Assembly (NCBI RefSeq): GCF_004134865.1 | Contig: NZ_SDPO01000002.1 | Location: forward strand, 496,001-560,000 | Reading direction: 5' to 3' | Source of the DNA: Agromyces fucosus | GTDB lineage: Bacteria > Actinomycetota > Actinomycetes > Actinomycetales > Microbacteriaceae | Length of the DNA stretch: 64,000 bases | Shown: positions 33,065-42,800 of the stretch, piece after piece | Position numbering within the stretch: the stretch's first letter is position 1 | Layout: the number at the start of each line of letters is the position of its first letter | Made by a program: the position numbers and the translations under genes | The notes under the pieces: model-generated | Told to the model about the DNA's origin: nothing | Databases searched by the model: none | Seen by the model: only the letters and a program-made list of their open reading frames with translations

Positions 33065-34591
33065 ATGTCTGCAGATCGCGGGCCCGCAGCGGGCCTCTCC
33101 GACGGCGAACACCTCAGCGTGCTCGGCTACGAGGACACGTTCAACCGATCGATGAGCCTCTGGGCGAACTTCGCCCTCGGCTTCACCTACCTCTCGCCCC
33201 TCGTCGGCGTCTACTCGCTCTTCGCGGTGGCCCTCTCGATCGGCGGACCGCCCTCGATCTGGTGGATCGTGATCGTCGGTGCCGGGCAGCTGCTCGTCTC
33301 GCTCGTGTTCGGCGAGGTCGTCTCGCAGTACCCGATCCACGGCGGCATCTACCCATGGGCCCGTCGCCTGTGGGGCCGGCGCTACGCCTGGATGGCGGCC
33401 TGGGTCTACATCTGGGCGATGATCGTGACCATCACCGCGGTCGCCGAGTTCGGATCCGGATTCGCGGCGAGCCTCTTCGGCATCGAGGTCACGAACGCGT
33501 CGACCCTCTGGATCACGCTGGCGTTCCTCCTGATCGCCCTCGCCATCAACTTCACGGGCACGAAGTGGCTCGCCCGCGTGGCTCGAATCGGCCTCGCCGC
33601 CGAGCTCATCGGCGTCATCGGCCTCGGCCTCTACCTCTTGATCTTCCAGCGCAAGCAGGAGTTCAGCGTCTTCTTCGACACCATGGGCGTCGAGGGCGAC
33701 GGCAGCTACACGGCGGCCTTCATGGGCGCCGCGCTCGCGGGCCTCTTCCTGTTCTACGGCTTCGAGGCCTGCGGCGACGTCGCCGAAGAGGTCGCGAACC
33801 CCGCCCGGCGCATTCCGAAGGCGATGATGATGACGATCCTCGTCGGCGGCGTCTCGGCGCTCTTCTCCTTCGGCGGGTACGTGCTCGCGGCGCCCGACCT
33901 CGCGTCGATCGTCAACGGCGAAGACGCCGATCCCATCCCCGGCATCCTCGAGGCGACCCTCGGGCCGGTGGGCGCCAAGCTGTTCCTCGTGATCGCGATC
34001 ACGGCGTTCCTCTCGTGCGTGCTGAGCCTGCAGGCCGCTGCGAGCCGCCTGCTGTTCTCCTTCGCCCGCGACGGGATGATCCCGGGGCACCGCTGGCTGT
34101 CGAAGGTCTCGCCGACCACGAAGGTGCCGACGAACGCCCTCATCGTCGCGTGCACCGTGCCCGCGCTCATCGCCGTGCTCATCTGGGCGAACAACGACCT
34201 GCTGGTGCCGGTGACCTCGTTCGCGGTGCTCGGCATCTACCTCGCCTTCCAGATGGTCGTGCTGGCCTCCCTCCGCCAGCGCATGAAGGGCTGGCGGCCC
34301 GCGGGCCCGTTCTCGCTCGGCTCCTGGGGCTTCATCGTGAACGCGTTGGCGCTCGCCTACGGCGTCTTCGCCATGGTGCTGCTCTCGCTGCCGGGCTCGA
34401 CGGGCGACTTCTTCACCGACTACGTCGTGCTCATCGGCCTCGGCATCGTCGTGGTGACGGGGCTCGTCTACCTCTTCGCCGCGCGCCCCGATCGCAAGTC
34501 GGACGCCCCGTCGGGCGACGCGATGGCCGTGGCCGACGAGATCCGGCTGCGCACCGGTGCGACCCGCGTCGTCGAGGAGGCCGCGAAGTAG
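33065..34591 (+). CDS. APC-superfamily amino-acid/amine permease
   Basis: 508 residues with about 12 spans. N-terminal LSVLGYEDTFNRSMSLWANFALGFTYLSPLVGVYSLF and PIHGGIYPWARRLWGRRYAWMAAWVYIW are typical of the GABA permease/amino-acid permease branch of APC (bacterial BAT1-like). FYGFEACGDVAEEVANPARRIPKAMM is the conserved TM6/7 loop. It probably imports an amino acid, GABA or polyamine for the neighbouring catabolic genes. GGAAGG precedes the ATG. Confidence 0.9.
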   Translation: MSADRGPAAGLSDGEHLSVLGYEDTFNRSMSLWANFALGFTYLSPLVGVYSLFAVALSIGGPPSIWWIVIVGAGQLLVSLVFGEVVSQYPIHGGIYPWARRLWGRRYAWMAAWVYIWAMIVTITAVAEFGSGFAASLFGIEVTNASTLWITLAFLLIALAINFTGTKWLARVARIGLAAELIGVIGLGLYLLIFQRKQEFSVFFDTMGVEGDGSYTAAFMGAALAGLFLFYGFEACGDVAEEVANPARRIPKAMMMTILVGGVSALFSFGGYVLAAPDLASIVNGEDADPIPGILEATLGPVGAKLFLVIAITAFLSCVLSLQAAASRLLFSFARDGMIPGHRWLSKVSPTTKVPTNALIVACTVPALIAVLIWANNDLLVPVTSFAVLGIYLAFQMVVLASLRQRMKGWRPAGPFSLGSWGFIVNALALAYGVFAMVLLSLPGSTGDFFTDYVVLIGLGIVVVTGLVYLFAARPDRKSDAPSGDAMAVADEIRLRTGATRVVEEAAK

Positions 34592-34619
34592 CCCGAGCGG
34601 GCTGACGACGGCGGAGGCC

Positions 34620-34625
34620 TACGCT
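34620..34625 (+). promoter_or_regulatory. TACGCT -10 box, leaderless acylphosphatase
   Basis: TACGCT, six bases, ATG at 34632, with no Shine-Dalgarno sequence. Confidence 0.45.
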
Positions 34626-34631
34626 GGACGC

Positions 34632-34901
34632 ATGATCCGAAGACACGTGCTCGTGCACGGGATCGTGCAGGGCGTGGGCTTCCGCTTCTCCGCGCGACGC
34701 GAGGCCGAGCGACTCGGGGTCGCGGGGTGGGCACGCAATCGACCCGACGGCACGGTCGAGGCCGAGGTGGAGGGCGACGAGGCATCCGTCGCAGCGATGC
34801 TCGACTGGCTCGCGACCGGCCCACGCGGCGCCGTCGTCGAGCGCACGGATGTCGCGGTGCGCGAGCCGACCGGTCAGCCCGGGTTCCGCATCACCGGCTG
34901 A
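34632..34901 (+). CDS. acyP: acylphosphatase
   Basis: 89 residues, full length for the family. The active-site loop reads VHGIVQGVGFRFSARREAERLGVAGWARNRPDGTVEAEVEG, with the catalytic Arg in GFRF and Asn in ARNRPDG. It hydrolyses acyl phosphates such as acetyl phosphate in the cytosol. TACGCT six bases before the ATG indicates a leaderless mRNA. Confidence 0.95.
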   Translation: MIRRHVLVHGIVQGVGFRFSARREAERLGVAGWARNRPDGTVEAEVEGDEASVAAMLDWLATGPRGAVVERTDVAVREPTGQPGFRITG

Positions 34902-34919
34902 GCGGCAAGACCGGCCCGG

Positions 34920-35144
34920 TCAGAGCCAGTACACCGAGCCGCGGCGGCGCAAGGACTCTTCGTCGACCTGGTCGAGCCCGCGATGCCGTTCGGCCGAGAT
35001 GAGCAGCCAGACGACGACGAGTGCGAGCACGACGGTGTAGACCGCCGGACCGAAGGCTCCGATGAGGGTCATCCAATACGCGGCGGCTGCGGCGACGACG
35101 ATCGTTGCGACCGAGGCGAGGACCGTGGTGGTTCGTTCGCTCAT
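34920..35144 (-). CDS. small two-span membrane protein
   Basis: 74 residues: two hydrophobic helices (VLASVATIVVAAAAAYWMTLIG and GPAVYTVVLALVVVWLLIS) and a charged tail ending SVYWL. No family recognised. TACCGT lies six bases before the ATG, consistent with leaderless expression. Convergent with the acylphosphatase gene, 18 bp apart. Confidence 0.65.
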   Translation of the reverse strand: MSERTTTVLASVATIVVAAAAAYWMTLIGAFGPAVYTVVLALVVVWLLISAERHRGLDQVDEESLRRRGSVYWL

Positions 35145-35178
35145 ACCGCCACGGTACGCCCCGCGGCCGACATCGCAA

Positions 35179-35271
35179 GCGAACGACGAAGGGCCCGCCG
35201 GTGAGCGTCGGAGGAGCAGCCCCGACGCGCAGGCCGACGATCGCCCCGCGAACGACGAAGGGCCCGCCGGT
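35179..35271. repeat. 24-bp direct repeat, second copy forms the rplA terminator
   Basis: Positions 35179-35202 and 35248-35271 are identical (begin GCGAACGACGAAGGG, end GCCGGT), 69 bp apart. Copy 2 is the left arm of the rplA terminator; copy 1 has no matching right arm nearby and looks like a duplicated half-terminator. Confidence 0.8.
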
Positions 35272-35290
35272 AGACCGGCGAGCCCTTCGT
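35255..35290 (-). terminator. terminator of the ribosomal protein operon
   Basis: Arms 35255-35270 and 35275-35290 pair over 16 positions with one mismatch (ACGAAGGGC at the base, CGCCGG at the top) and a four-base loop, 16 bp past the rplA stop. Read leftward it is followed by a short CGTTCG. Confidence 0.8.
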
Positions 35291-35306
35291 GCAGTCTGCG
35301 GTGAGA

Positions 35307-35996
35307 CTAGATCGCGTTGACGTCCAGGGGGATGCCGGGGCCGAACGTGGTCGACACGGCGCCCTTCTGGATGTAGCGGCCCTTGGAGCTCGACGGCTTC
35401 AGGCGGAGGACCTCTTCGAGCGCCGCGTTGGCGTTCTCTTCGAGCTGCTCCTGCGTGAACGAGGCCTTGCCGACGACGAAGTGCACGTTGGCGTGCTTGT
35501 CGACGCGGAACTCGATCTTGCCGCCCTTGATGTCGGAGACGGCCTGGCCGACGTTCGGGGTCACGGTGCCGGTCTTCGGGTTCGGCATGAGGCCGCGCGG
35601 GCCGAGCACCTTGCCGAGACGGCCGACCTGGCCCATGAGCTCGGGGGTCGAGACCGCCGAGTCGAACGCGGTGTAGCCGCCGGCGACCTTCTCGATGAGC
35701 TCGGCGCCGCCGACCTCGTCAGCGCCGGCTGCGATCGCAGCCTCGGCAGCGGGGCCGGTCGCGAACACGATGACGCGGGCGGTCTTGCCGGTGCCGTGCG
35801 GGAGGATGACGGTGCCGCGCACCATCTGGTCGGCCTTGCGGGGGTCGACGCCGAGCTTCAGCGCGACCTCGACGGTCGAGTCGAACTTCGCGGAGCCGGT
35901 CTCCTTCGCGAGGGCAACTGCCTCGTTCGGGGTGTAGAACTTGCCGTCTTCGATCTTGTCGGCCGCGGCGCGGTAGGCCTTGGACTTCTTTGCCAT
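35307..35996 (-). CDS. rplA: 50S ribosomal protein L1
   Basis: 229 residues, normal length. Diagnostic segments are [46 protein letters not shown] and [22 protein letters not shown]. It forms the L1 stalk of the large subunit and in many bacteria represses its own operon by binding leader mRNA. GGAGAAGC lies before the ATG. It ends the tRNA-Trp/secE/nusG/rplK/rplA cluster; rplJ and rplL do not follow here. Confidence 0.98.
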   Translation of the reverse strand: MAKKSKAYRAAADKIEDGKFYTPNEAVALAKETGSAKFDSTVEVALKLGVDPRKADQMVRGTVILPHGTGKTARVIVFATGPAAEAAIAAGADEVGGAELIEKVAGGYTAFDSAVSTPELMGQVGRLGKVLGPRGLMPNPKTGTVTPNVGQAVSDIKGGKIEFRVDKHANVHFVVGKASFTQEQLEENANAALEEVLRLKPSSSKGRYIQKGAVSTTFGPGIPLDVNAI

Positions 35997-36068
35997 GTTG
36001 CTTCTCCTTGAGAGAGTGTGGTCATCTGCGCCTGGCGGGCGCTGCCACTGAATGCTGAGTTCTGGTGA

Positions 36069-36090
36069 ACGGATGCCGCGTGGCATCCGT
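36069..36090. other. ACGGATGCC-GCGT-GGCATCCGT hairpin between rplK and rplA
   Basis: A perfect 9-bp stem with a four-base loop in the unusually long (147 bp) rplK-rplA spacer. It is followed (36096-36134) by GGTCTCGA/TCGACCGG-type repeat sequence. It may be an inserted repeat, an mRNA processing site or an attenuator. Confidence 0.6.
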
Positions 36091-36095
36091 CGGTC

Positions 36096-36134
36096 TCGAG
36101 GTCTCGATGCGCGCTTCGCGCTCCTCGACCGGCG
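36096..36134. repeat. REP-like palindrome (GGTCTCGATGCGCGC...CTCGACCGG)
   Basis: The element reads GGTCTCGAGGTCTCGATGCG, CGCTTCGCGCTC, then CTCGACC. It has the same ends as the element at 52769-52808 in inverted form. Such TCTCGATACGC/CTACTCGACC palindromes are dispersed through Microbacteriaceae spacers. Confidence 0.5.
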
Positions 36135-36143
36135 AGACGGGGC

Positions 36144-36572
36144 CTATTCGACCGTGATGCCCATCGAGCGAGCGGTGCCCGCGATGATCTTCGACGCTGC
36201 GTCGAGGTCGTTGGCGTTGAGGTCGACCATCTTCGACTCGGCGATCTCGCGCACCTGTGCCTGGGTCAGCTTGCCGACCTTGGTGGTGTGGGGAACGCCG
36301 GAGCCCTTTGCGACGCCGGCAGCCTTCTTGATGAGCTCGGCGGCGGGCGGGGTCTTCAGGATGAAGGTGAACGAGCGGTCTTCGTAGACCGTGATCTCGA
36401 CGGGGATGACGTTGCCGCGCTGGGCTTCGGTCGCCGCGTTGTACGCCTTGCAGAACTCCATGATGTTCACGCCGTGCTGACCCAGGGCCGGGCCGATGGG
36501 CGGGGCCGGGTTCGCGGCGCCGGCCTTGATCTGAAGCTTGATCAGACCGGTGACCTTCTTCTTCGGTGCCAT
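36144..36572 (-). CDS. rplK: 50S ribosomal protein L11
   Basis: 142 residues, normal length: [45 protein letters not shown] is the proline-rich N-domain (thiostrepton region), and [29 protein letters not shown] is the rRNA-binding C-domain. It belongs to the GTPase-associated centre and is needed for RelA activation. AAAGAGAGA precedes the ATG. A long structured leader separates it from nusG. Confidence 0.98.
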   Translation of the reverse strand: MAPKKKVTGLIKLQIKAGAANPAPPIGPALGQHGVNIMEFCKAYNAATEAQRGNVIPVEITVYEDRSFTFILKTPPAAELIKKAAGVAKGSGVPHTTKVGKLTQAQVREIAESKMVDLNANDLDAASKIIAGTARSMGITVE

Positions 36573-36595
36573 GATTTCTCTCTTTCTGTTCGAAC

Positions 36596-36612
36596 GCCCC
36601 GGTTGCCGGGGC
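36596..36612 (-). promoter_or_regulatory. leader hairpin close to rplK start
   Basis: GCCCCGG-TTG-CCGGGGC, a 7-bp stem 24 bp before the rplK start codon. It is a candidate part of the L1-binding autoregulatory leader. Confidence 0.35.
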
Positions 36613-36677
36613 ACTCTCCCGCAACCCGGCCGTTCCGGGATGCGGTGATCTGTGTGCTTGAAACAAGCGCGTGCCTG

Positions 36678-36718
36678 ACGCAGCACAACCCTCCGAGTGT
36701 ACCGGAGGGCCGCTGCGT
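36678..36718 (-). promoter_or_regulatory. two-tier stem-loop between nusG and rplK
   Basis: An outer stem ACGCAGC/GCTGCGT (36678-36684 with 36712-36718) encloses an inner stem CCCTCCG/CGGAGGG (36689-36695 with 36703-36709). It follows the nusG stop by 16 bp and is followed by TTGTG. It could be a nusG terminator, an attenuator or the L1 target; TACACT in its loop also resembles a -10 element for rplK. Confidence 0.5.
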
Positions 36719-36733
36719 ACTGTCTGGGAGGTG

Positions 36734-37660
36734 TTAGAGCTTCGTGACCTGGTCGAAGCTGAGCTCGACCGGGGTCTCGCGCTCGAAGAGCGAGACGAGC
36801 ACGATGAGCTTGCCGCTCTCGGGCTTGATCTCGCTGATCGTGCCGGGCAGGCCCGCGAACGAGCCGTCCTTGATCGTGATGGTCTCGCCGACCTCGAAGT
36901 CGACCTCGGCGGGGATCGCACGAGCTGCGCCGGTGGCGGCGCCGCCCTTCGCACCCTTGACCGGAGCGACGTCCTTGATCTCGACGAGGCTCTTCAGCAT
37001 GCCGAAGGCCTCCTCGAAGCGGAGGGGGGTCGGGTTGTGCGCGTTGCCGACGAAGCCGGTGACGCCGGGCGTGTGGCGGATGACCGACCACGAGTCCTCG
37101 TTGAGGTCCATGCGCACGAGCACGTAGCCGGGGATGCGGACGCGCGTGACCATCTTGCGCTGGCCGTTCTTGATCTCGACGACGTCTTCCATCGGCACTT
37201 CGACCTGGTAGATGTAGTCGGCCATGGCCATCGACTCGCGTCGCTGCTCGATGTTCGCCTTCACGCGGCGCTCGAAGCCCGCGTAGGAGTGGATGACGTA
37301 CCACTTGCCGGGGAGGAAGCGCAGCTCGGCACGGAACTCCGCGTACGGGTCGGCCTGCTCCTCGTCTTCCTCGATGACGGCCTCGACGGCGGCTTCGGCC
37401 TCTTCGACCGAGTCGATGTCGAGTGCGTCGTCGACCACGGCGTCTGCCTCGGGGTCGGTCGACTCGGCGATCGCGTCGAGCACGGCGTCGAGATCGACGT
37501 CGTTGCCCTCGTCGTCGACGACGTGCACGGCACGGTGCTCGGCCGGCTCGACCGAGTCCTCTTCGCGCTCGAGGGTGTTGCCCGTCTGGGCCTCGTCGTC
37601 TTCGGCCGACTGCTCGGCAGCCGTGGCCCAGTCGACGTCGTCGCGCTCAGTCCTTGACAC
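36734..37660 (-). CDS. nusG: transcription termination/antitermination factor NusG
   Basis: 308 residues, against about 180 in E. coli. Residues 1-120 are an acidic, low-complexity extension found in actinobacteria. The NGN domain follows ([59 protein letters not shown]) and a KOW domain ([51 protein letters not shown]). The GTG at 37660 is preferred over an in-frame TTG nine bases upstream. It lies 64 bp after secE. Confidence 0.95.
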   Translation of the reverse strand: MSRTERDDVDWATAAEQSAEDDEAQTGNTLEREEDSVEPAEHRAVHVVDDEGNDVDLDAVLDAIAESTDPEADAVVDDALDIDSVEEAEAAVEAVIEEDEEQADPYAEFRAELRFLPGKWYVIHSYAGFERRVKANIEQRRESMAMADYIYQVEVPMEDVVEIKNGQRKMVTRVRIPGYVLVRMDLNEDSWSVIRHTPGVTGFVGNAHNPTPLRFEEAFGMLKSLVEIKDVAPVKGAKGGAATGAARAIPAEVDFEVGETITIKDGSFAGLPGTISEIKPESGKLIVLVSLFERETPVELSFDQVTKL

Positions 37661-37724
37661 TTCTCTCAATCCTTTTCTCCGGTGCGCCAGCGGCGAACCG
37701 GATCCGTCGAACCCGAAGGCCCGA

Positions 37725-38000
37725 TCAGACCCCCGGTGTTCCGAAGACGTACAGCACCAGCCAGCCGAACACCTGATCGAACGCCCACACGATCGCCATC
37801 ATGATGATGACGAACACGAGCACCACAGTCGTGAAACTGAGGAGCTCCTTGCGGGTCGGCGTGACGACCTTCTTCAGCTCGGCGATGACCTGCCGGATGA
37901 ACAGGGCGACGCGCGAAAAGGGGTTCCGACGCGCGGCGCGATCGCGCTTCGCATTGGCGACGACGTCTTCACTCGGTTCGTCGATTACTTTTCGTGCCAC
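37725..38000 (-). CDS. secE: preprotein translocase subunit SecE
   Basis: 91 residues from GTG 38000. The conserved amphipathic cytosolic helix [42 protein letters not shown] runs into the single membrane helix that clamps SecY. I chose this start because AAAGG lies eight bases upstream and earlier in-frame GTGs approach the tRNA. It sits between tRNA-Trp and nusG, the normal order. Confidence 0.93.
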   Translation of the reverse strand: MARKVIDEPSEDVVANAKRDRAARRNPFSRVALFIRQVIAELKKVVTPTRKELLSFTTVVLVFVIIMMAIVWAFDQVFGWLVLYVFGTPGV

Positions 38001-38041
38001 CTCGTACACCTTTCGTGGGCCGGCAATCACTGCCGGCTCGC

Positions 38042-38113
38042 AGGGCGGACAGGACTCGAACCTGCAACCTGCGGTTTTGGAGACCGCTGCTCTACCAATT
38101 GAGCCACCGCCCT
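38042..38113 (-). tRNA. trnW: tRNA-Trp (CCA anticodon)
   Basis: Read leftward it starts AGGGCGGTGGCTCAATTGGT and ends TTCGAGTCCTGTCCGCCCT. The acceptor stem pairs AGGGCGG with CCGCCCT, the D arm is GGCTC...GAGC, the anticodon loop is TCTCCAAAA (CCA), and the T arm contains GGTTCGAGTCC. CCA is not encoded. It lies 41 bp upstream of secE. Confidence 0.97.
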
Positions 38114-38342
38114 ATGGAACGACCGGGTGACCGGGGCTGTTCCACCGATTGCCGAGCGCCACGATTCACTGCGTTTCTCACCAGGTGAAAGCCCGAAAAT
38201 AGGCGCAGAGAATCTTGGCTGACTTCAACAACCTCACCAAGTGTATGCGACGCCGCAGGCAGAGTAAAGCCGAGCGGATGCCCCGCCCCCGACGCCTGCT
38301 CCGAAGCATCCGAGTCGCCCGTATCGACGGGCCGGGCGGGCA

Positions 38343-38348
38343 TAGATT
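38343..38348 (+). promoter_or_regulatory. TAGATT -10 box, leaderless dgt
   Basis: TAGATT, six bases (GGGCGC), ATG at 38355; there is no ribosome binding site. Confidence 0.5.
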
Positions 38349-38354
38349 GGGCGC

Positions 38355-39872
38355 ATGACGATCGACCGCGCATCGCGCCTCGTACCGGAGCCGCGCAGCA
38401 GCGCCGAGGTCACGGGCGAGCACTCGCAGTTCCGGCTGGACCTCGAGCGCATCCGGTTCTCGCCGTACTTCTCGCGACTCTCCGCCGTCACGCAGGTGAT
38501 CGCGCAGCCGGGCGCGGGTCCGCTCATCCACAACCGCCTGACCCACTCGATCAAGGTCACCGCGGTCGCGCGAGCGATCGCGGTCAAGCTCACGGATCCC
38601 GCCTCCCCAGCGCGCGAACTCGCGCTCGAGCACGGCTGCGATGCCGTCGTGGTGCAGGCCGCCGCGAGCGCGCACGATCTCGGCCACCCGCCCTTCGGCC
38701 ACCTCGGCGAACGCGTGCTCGACCGGCTCGCCCGCGAGACGCTCGGTCTCGTCGACGGCTTCGAGGGCAACGCCCAGAGCTATCGCATCCTGACCGCGCT
38801 CGACGTCAGCGAGGCCGCCCCGCGCGGCCTGAACCTCACGGCGGCGGTGCGCACGGCCGTCGCGAAGTACCCGTGGACCCGGTACATCGACGCCTCCGGG
38901 TTCGGCGACGGGCCGCTGCCACGTGGTCTCCGCCGCACGGGGCAGGGCATCGACGTCCCGAAGTACTCGGCGTACGGCATCGACGCCCTCGACCTCGAGC
39001 AGGCACGTGCCGGGCTGCCGCCGATGCAGCAGTCGCTCGAGTGCTCGGTCATGGACATCGGCGACGACGTCGCCTACTCGATCCACGACGTCGACGACTT
39101 CTACCGCGCAGGCGTGCTCAGCCAGGGCGCCGTGGCCCGGGAGTTCCGCGGCTGGATCGAGGGCTGGAGGCAGCTCCGGGAGCTCGACGAGGAGGCGCTC
39201 AGGGCCCGCACCGCCCCCGCCGGCAGCGCACTCGAGGCCCTGCGCCGCAAGTTCGCACGCGACGACCCCTGGGTCGCCGACGACGACGCGTTCTCCGACG
39301 CGGTCGACGTCGTCGCCGACGATCTCGTCGACGGCCTGCTGGCGACCCCCTTCGACGGATCGATCGCCTCGGAGCGCGCACTCTCGTCGTTCACGAACCG
39401 GTGGATCACCCACCTGCAGTCATCCGTCGTGCCCGCGCCGCGCGACGTCGTGCGCTCGGGCCTCGTGACCCTCGATCGACGTGCGTGGCACGAGGTCGAG
39501 ATCCTGAAGTTCGTGCACCGGCACTTCATCCTCGACCGCGCCGACATCGTCATGTACCAGCGCGGACTCAGCCGGGTGCTGGCTCGCGCCGTCAAGGGCC
39601 TCACCGCGTGGGCGACCGACGAGCACGACCGCGACCGCGTGCCGCAGCGGCTCAAGGAGCTCGTCGAGATCGCGACCGACGGGTACGCGGCCCTGCGGCA
39701 CGAGCGACCCGAGGGCGTCCCCATCCCCGCGGCGGGCGACGTGCGCCGGCTCGGGGTCGGTCGAGGCGTGGTCGACTACGTCGCCTCACTCTCCGACGAT
39801 CAGGCGCTCGCGGTCTCCGAAGCCCTCGACGGCCGCCCCGACAAGCTGTGGGACATCGGCCAGAACCTCTGA
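38355..39872 (+). CDS. dgt: deoxyguanosinetriphosphate triphosphohydrolase
   Basis: 505 residues. An HD-domain hydrolase with HNRLTHSIKVTAVARAIAVKL and AHDLGHPPFGHLGERVLDRL (metal-binding His/Asp), FEGNAQSYRILTALDV and DDVAYSIHDVDDFYRAGVL, typical of Dgt. It cleaves dGTP and often other dNTPs to nucleoside and tripolyphosphate. Leaderless promoter. Its last 73 bp overlap the 3' end of the convergent membrane glycosidase-like gene. Confidence 0.93.
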   Translation: MTIDRASRLVPEPRSSAEVTGEHSQFRLDLERIRFSPYFSRLSAVTQVIAQPGAGPLIHNRLTHSIKVTAVARAIAVKLTDPASPARELALEHGCDAVVVQAAASAHDLGHPPFGHLGERVLDRLARETLGLVDGFEGNAQSYRILTALDVSEAAPRGLNLTAAVRTAVAKYPWTRYIDASGFGDGPLPRGLRRTGQGIDVPKYSAYGIDALDLEQARAGLPPMQQSLECSVMDIGDDVAYSIHDVDDFYRAGVLSQGAVAREFRGWIEGWRQLRELDEEALRARTAPAGSALEALRRKFARDDPWVADDDAFSDAVDVVADDLVDGLLATPFDGSIASERALSSFTNRWITHLQSSVVPAPRDVVRSGLVTLDRRAWHEVEILKFVHRHFILDRADIVMYQRGLSRVLARAVKGLTAWATDEHDRDRVPQRLKELVEIATDGYAALRHERPEGVPIPAAGDVRRLGVGRGVVDYVASLSDDQALAVSEALDGRPDKLWDIGQNL

Positions 39873-42800
39873 GCCAGCGCGACGCAGATCGCACCCGCCA
39901 CGACGAGCACGCCACCCGCGATCGCGACCCACCACGCCGTGTCGGCGGGGATGTCGAGGTAGACGCTGATGCCGAGGATGCGCGAGAGCCCCCAGGGCAA
40001 CAGCGCCATCTCGTCGTTCCACGTGGTGAGTGCCGCCTCGAGGCCGATCAGGCCGATGAGCGAGCCGAACACCGCGAGTACGACGCCGACGCCGGCGACG
40101 ACCGCGCCGGTCGCCCAGAGCGCACCGCGCTCGACGGCGATCGCCCAGGCTGCGGCGACCACGACCCATCCGAATGCCGCGAACGCGAGGGCGATGTACA
40201 CCGAGCGACCGAGCGGATTCGTCCAGAACTCGAACCAGTATCCGCCCGGGCCGGTCGGCGCGAGCACGACGAGGAGGAGCGCCACGCGGAGCACCGCCGC
40301 TCCCCCGATCGCGGCGATCACGGGCCACGCCGATCGACGTCCGAGGGCGAGCCAGACCACGCCGACGAACACGGCCCAGCCGCCGAGGGTCACGAGCAGG
40401 TGCGACGGCGCCAGGAACCAGGTCTGGATGCCGCGGCTCGCCACGAGGAATGCGGCGGGCACGACGGCGAGCAGCACGCGGTCGAGGCGGCCCAGCCCCT
40501 CGACGAGCGCGCGAGCGCGCCACGGCCTCGTGCCGGCCACCCAGAGGGCACGCGCGGCACGCGCGCCCAGCCATCCGGCACGGGAGTAGCCCGCGGCGAT
40601 GCCGTAGCCGAGCCACGCGGCGAGCAGCACGAGCGCGATCCTCGCCGCCCACGCCATGGGCCGGTCGCGCACGGCTCGCTCGACGCCGAGCTCGGCCGCC
40701 GTGAGGTTGTACGCGGGCAGGTACGGGTCGCCCGCATAGGCGGCCTCATGAGCGGCAGCGGATGCCTCGAACGCCCGCCGCGCGGCATCCCACTGCTCGT
40801 AGGCGGCGTGGTCGCCGGTGTCGTGCCACTCGGCCTGCCGGAGGAACATCTCGCGGTAGTCGCCGAGCATCGCGTAGGTGTTGGCCTGGTAGGCCAGGGT
40901 GTCGAGGAACGCCGTACGCAGTGCGGGGTCGCGCCAGCTCGCGGCATCCGTCGCCTCGATCGCCGACTGCATGCGCTCGACCGCGGCGATCGCCCGGTCG
41001 CCGCCCGCGATCGCCTCGTCGAGGTCGCCCCGGCTGATCTCGTAGATCACGTTCAGCACGGCGCTGTCGCCGGTGAGGATGTCCCACTCGAAGATCCACA
41101 TCATGGGCGGCGGCTCGAGGCCGATCGCGAAGACCCGGCGGTCGGCGAACGGGCCGATGTAGAGTCCGTCGGTGATGGCCGCACGCGACTGGGCCATCGC
41201 CTCGCCGATCGCCTGCACGGTGGCCGGGTCGCCGGAGAACCAGCGACGCGCCCAGTCGGCGGTGATCGCGGCCGGGTCCGCCTCGGGGTCGCGCGCGAGC
41301 CGCACGGCGAGTTCGGTGTTGAGTTCGTAGAGCTGCCAGAAGCCGGCCTTCAGCTCGAGCGAGAGCGGGCCTGCGCGCCAGGGGCCGCCGTCCTGCGTCC
41401 AGGTCCAGATGCCCTCGACGTGCGGATTCGCCTCGATGAAGCGCTGCAGCGCCTCCCGATAGAGCACGCCGAGGTCGTTCGGGAACGCCCCGAAGTTCTC
41501 GAACTCGCGCCGGCTCTGGAACTCGACGATGCGGCGTTGCTCGCCGATCTCGAGGGTGTGGTTCAGCGGCAGGTGGCTGTAGAAGTCGCCGAGCGTGTAC
41601 TTCGTCGAGACGATGAGCGCGTCGGAGTCGATGCCGCCGAGCACCGCCTCGTACGAGGCGTCGTTCGTGTGCATGTCTCCGACGGCGCCGACGCCGACGC
41701 TCCACGAGCGGACGATCACCTCGCGGTCCACGCGTTCGGCCTGTTCGGTGAACGCCGTGAGCATGGCCCGCACCGAGTCGACCGTCGTCACGGCGAGCTT
41801 CGAGTAGTAGTCCCAGCCCGGCAGGTCGTAGACGCGGCCGGCCTCGCCGATACGGATGAGCACGCCGTCGAGGTAGGGCATCTCGGCGTAGAGCTCGTCG
41901 AGACCGGCCGAGTAGACGTCCCAGAACGCCGGATCCTCGGTGGCGAGGCTGCCGAAGCGATCGACGAGATACGCCTCGAGCGGCGTCGTGAGCGTGAGCA
42001 TGTCGGTGCGGAAGTACACGTCGAGACCCGCGTCGTGCGCGTACTCCCAGATGGGTCCGAACGCCTCGCGCATCGCGATGGCGCGAGCGACGTGCGTGTC
42101 ATCGGCGCCGTAGACCTCGGTGCCGTCGCCGACGCCCGAGAACGTGAGGTACTCGACGAACCCGGGGATCGCGATCGCGTTGTACCCCTCGGCGAGCGCG
42201 TGGCGCACGTACGCCTCGAAGTCCGTGCGGGCGACCGCGAGCGCGGTCTCGTCGATGTACGGCGCCTCGGCGAGGATGACGTCGGCGAATGCCTTGGAGT
42301 TGTGCGAGTAGTCGTCGCCGGCGATCCATTCCGATTCGTGGACCGTCACGCCGACCGCGCCGAGGTCGACCATGCGGAACCCGAGGCGCGAGTCGACGGT
42401 GTCGCCGAGGTGCTCGGTCACGGCCCGGCGGTCGCGCACTGCGGCGGCCAGGTCGTAGACGCCGAGCACGGCACCGGCCTCGGATACCGCGACCACGCGC
42501 AGCGCGTCGGGCGTTCCCTCGAGCCGGTAGGTCTCGTCGGCGTCGCGGTCGGCCGGTTCCTCGGTTGCCACAGCACCCTCGGCGATGACGACCTCGAGGG
42601 TCGCCGACCCCTCGGTCGCCTCGGCATCGGCGACCGCGTCGCGCAGCTCGTCGGCCGCGAGTCCCATTCGGAACGAGGGCGGTGCCGTGATCGCCGTGAA
42701 GGCGGGCGGGATGATCGACGGCGTCTCGGGTGCGGCCTCGAGGACCTCGGGCGGGATGTCGGACGGTTCGCTGCGGATGCCGAGCTCGTCGGCGAGCACG

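Noticed and set aside
35179..35290. Integron attC or IS end
   Set aside because: There is no integrase, transposase or target duplication; the sequence is explained by a duplicated terminator arm.
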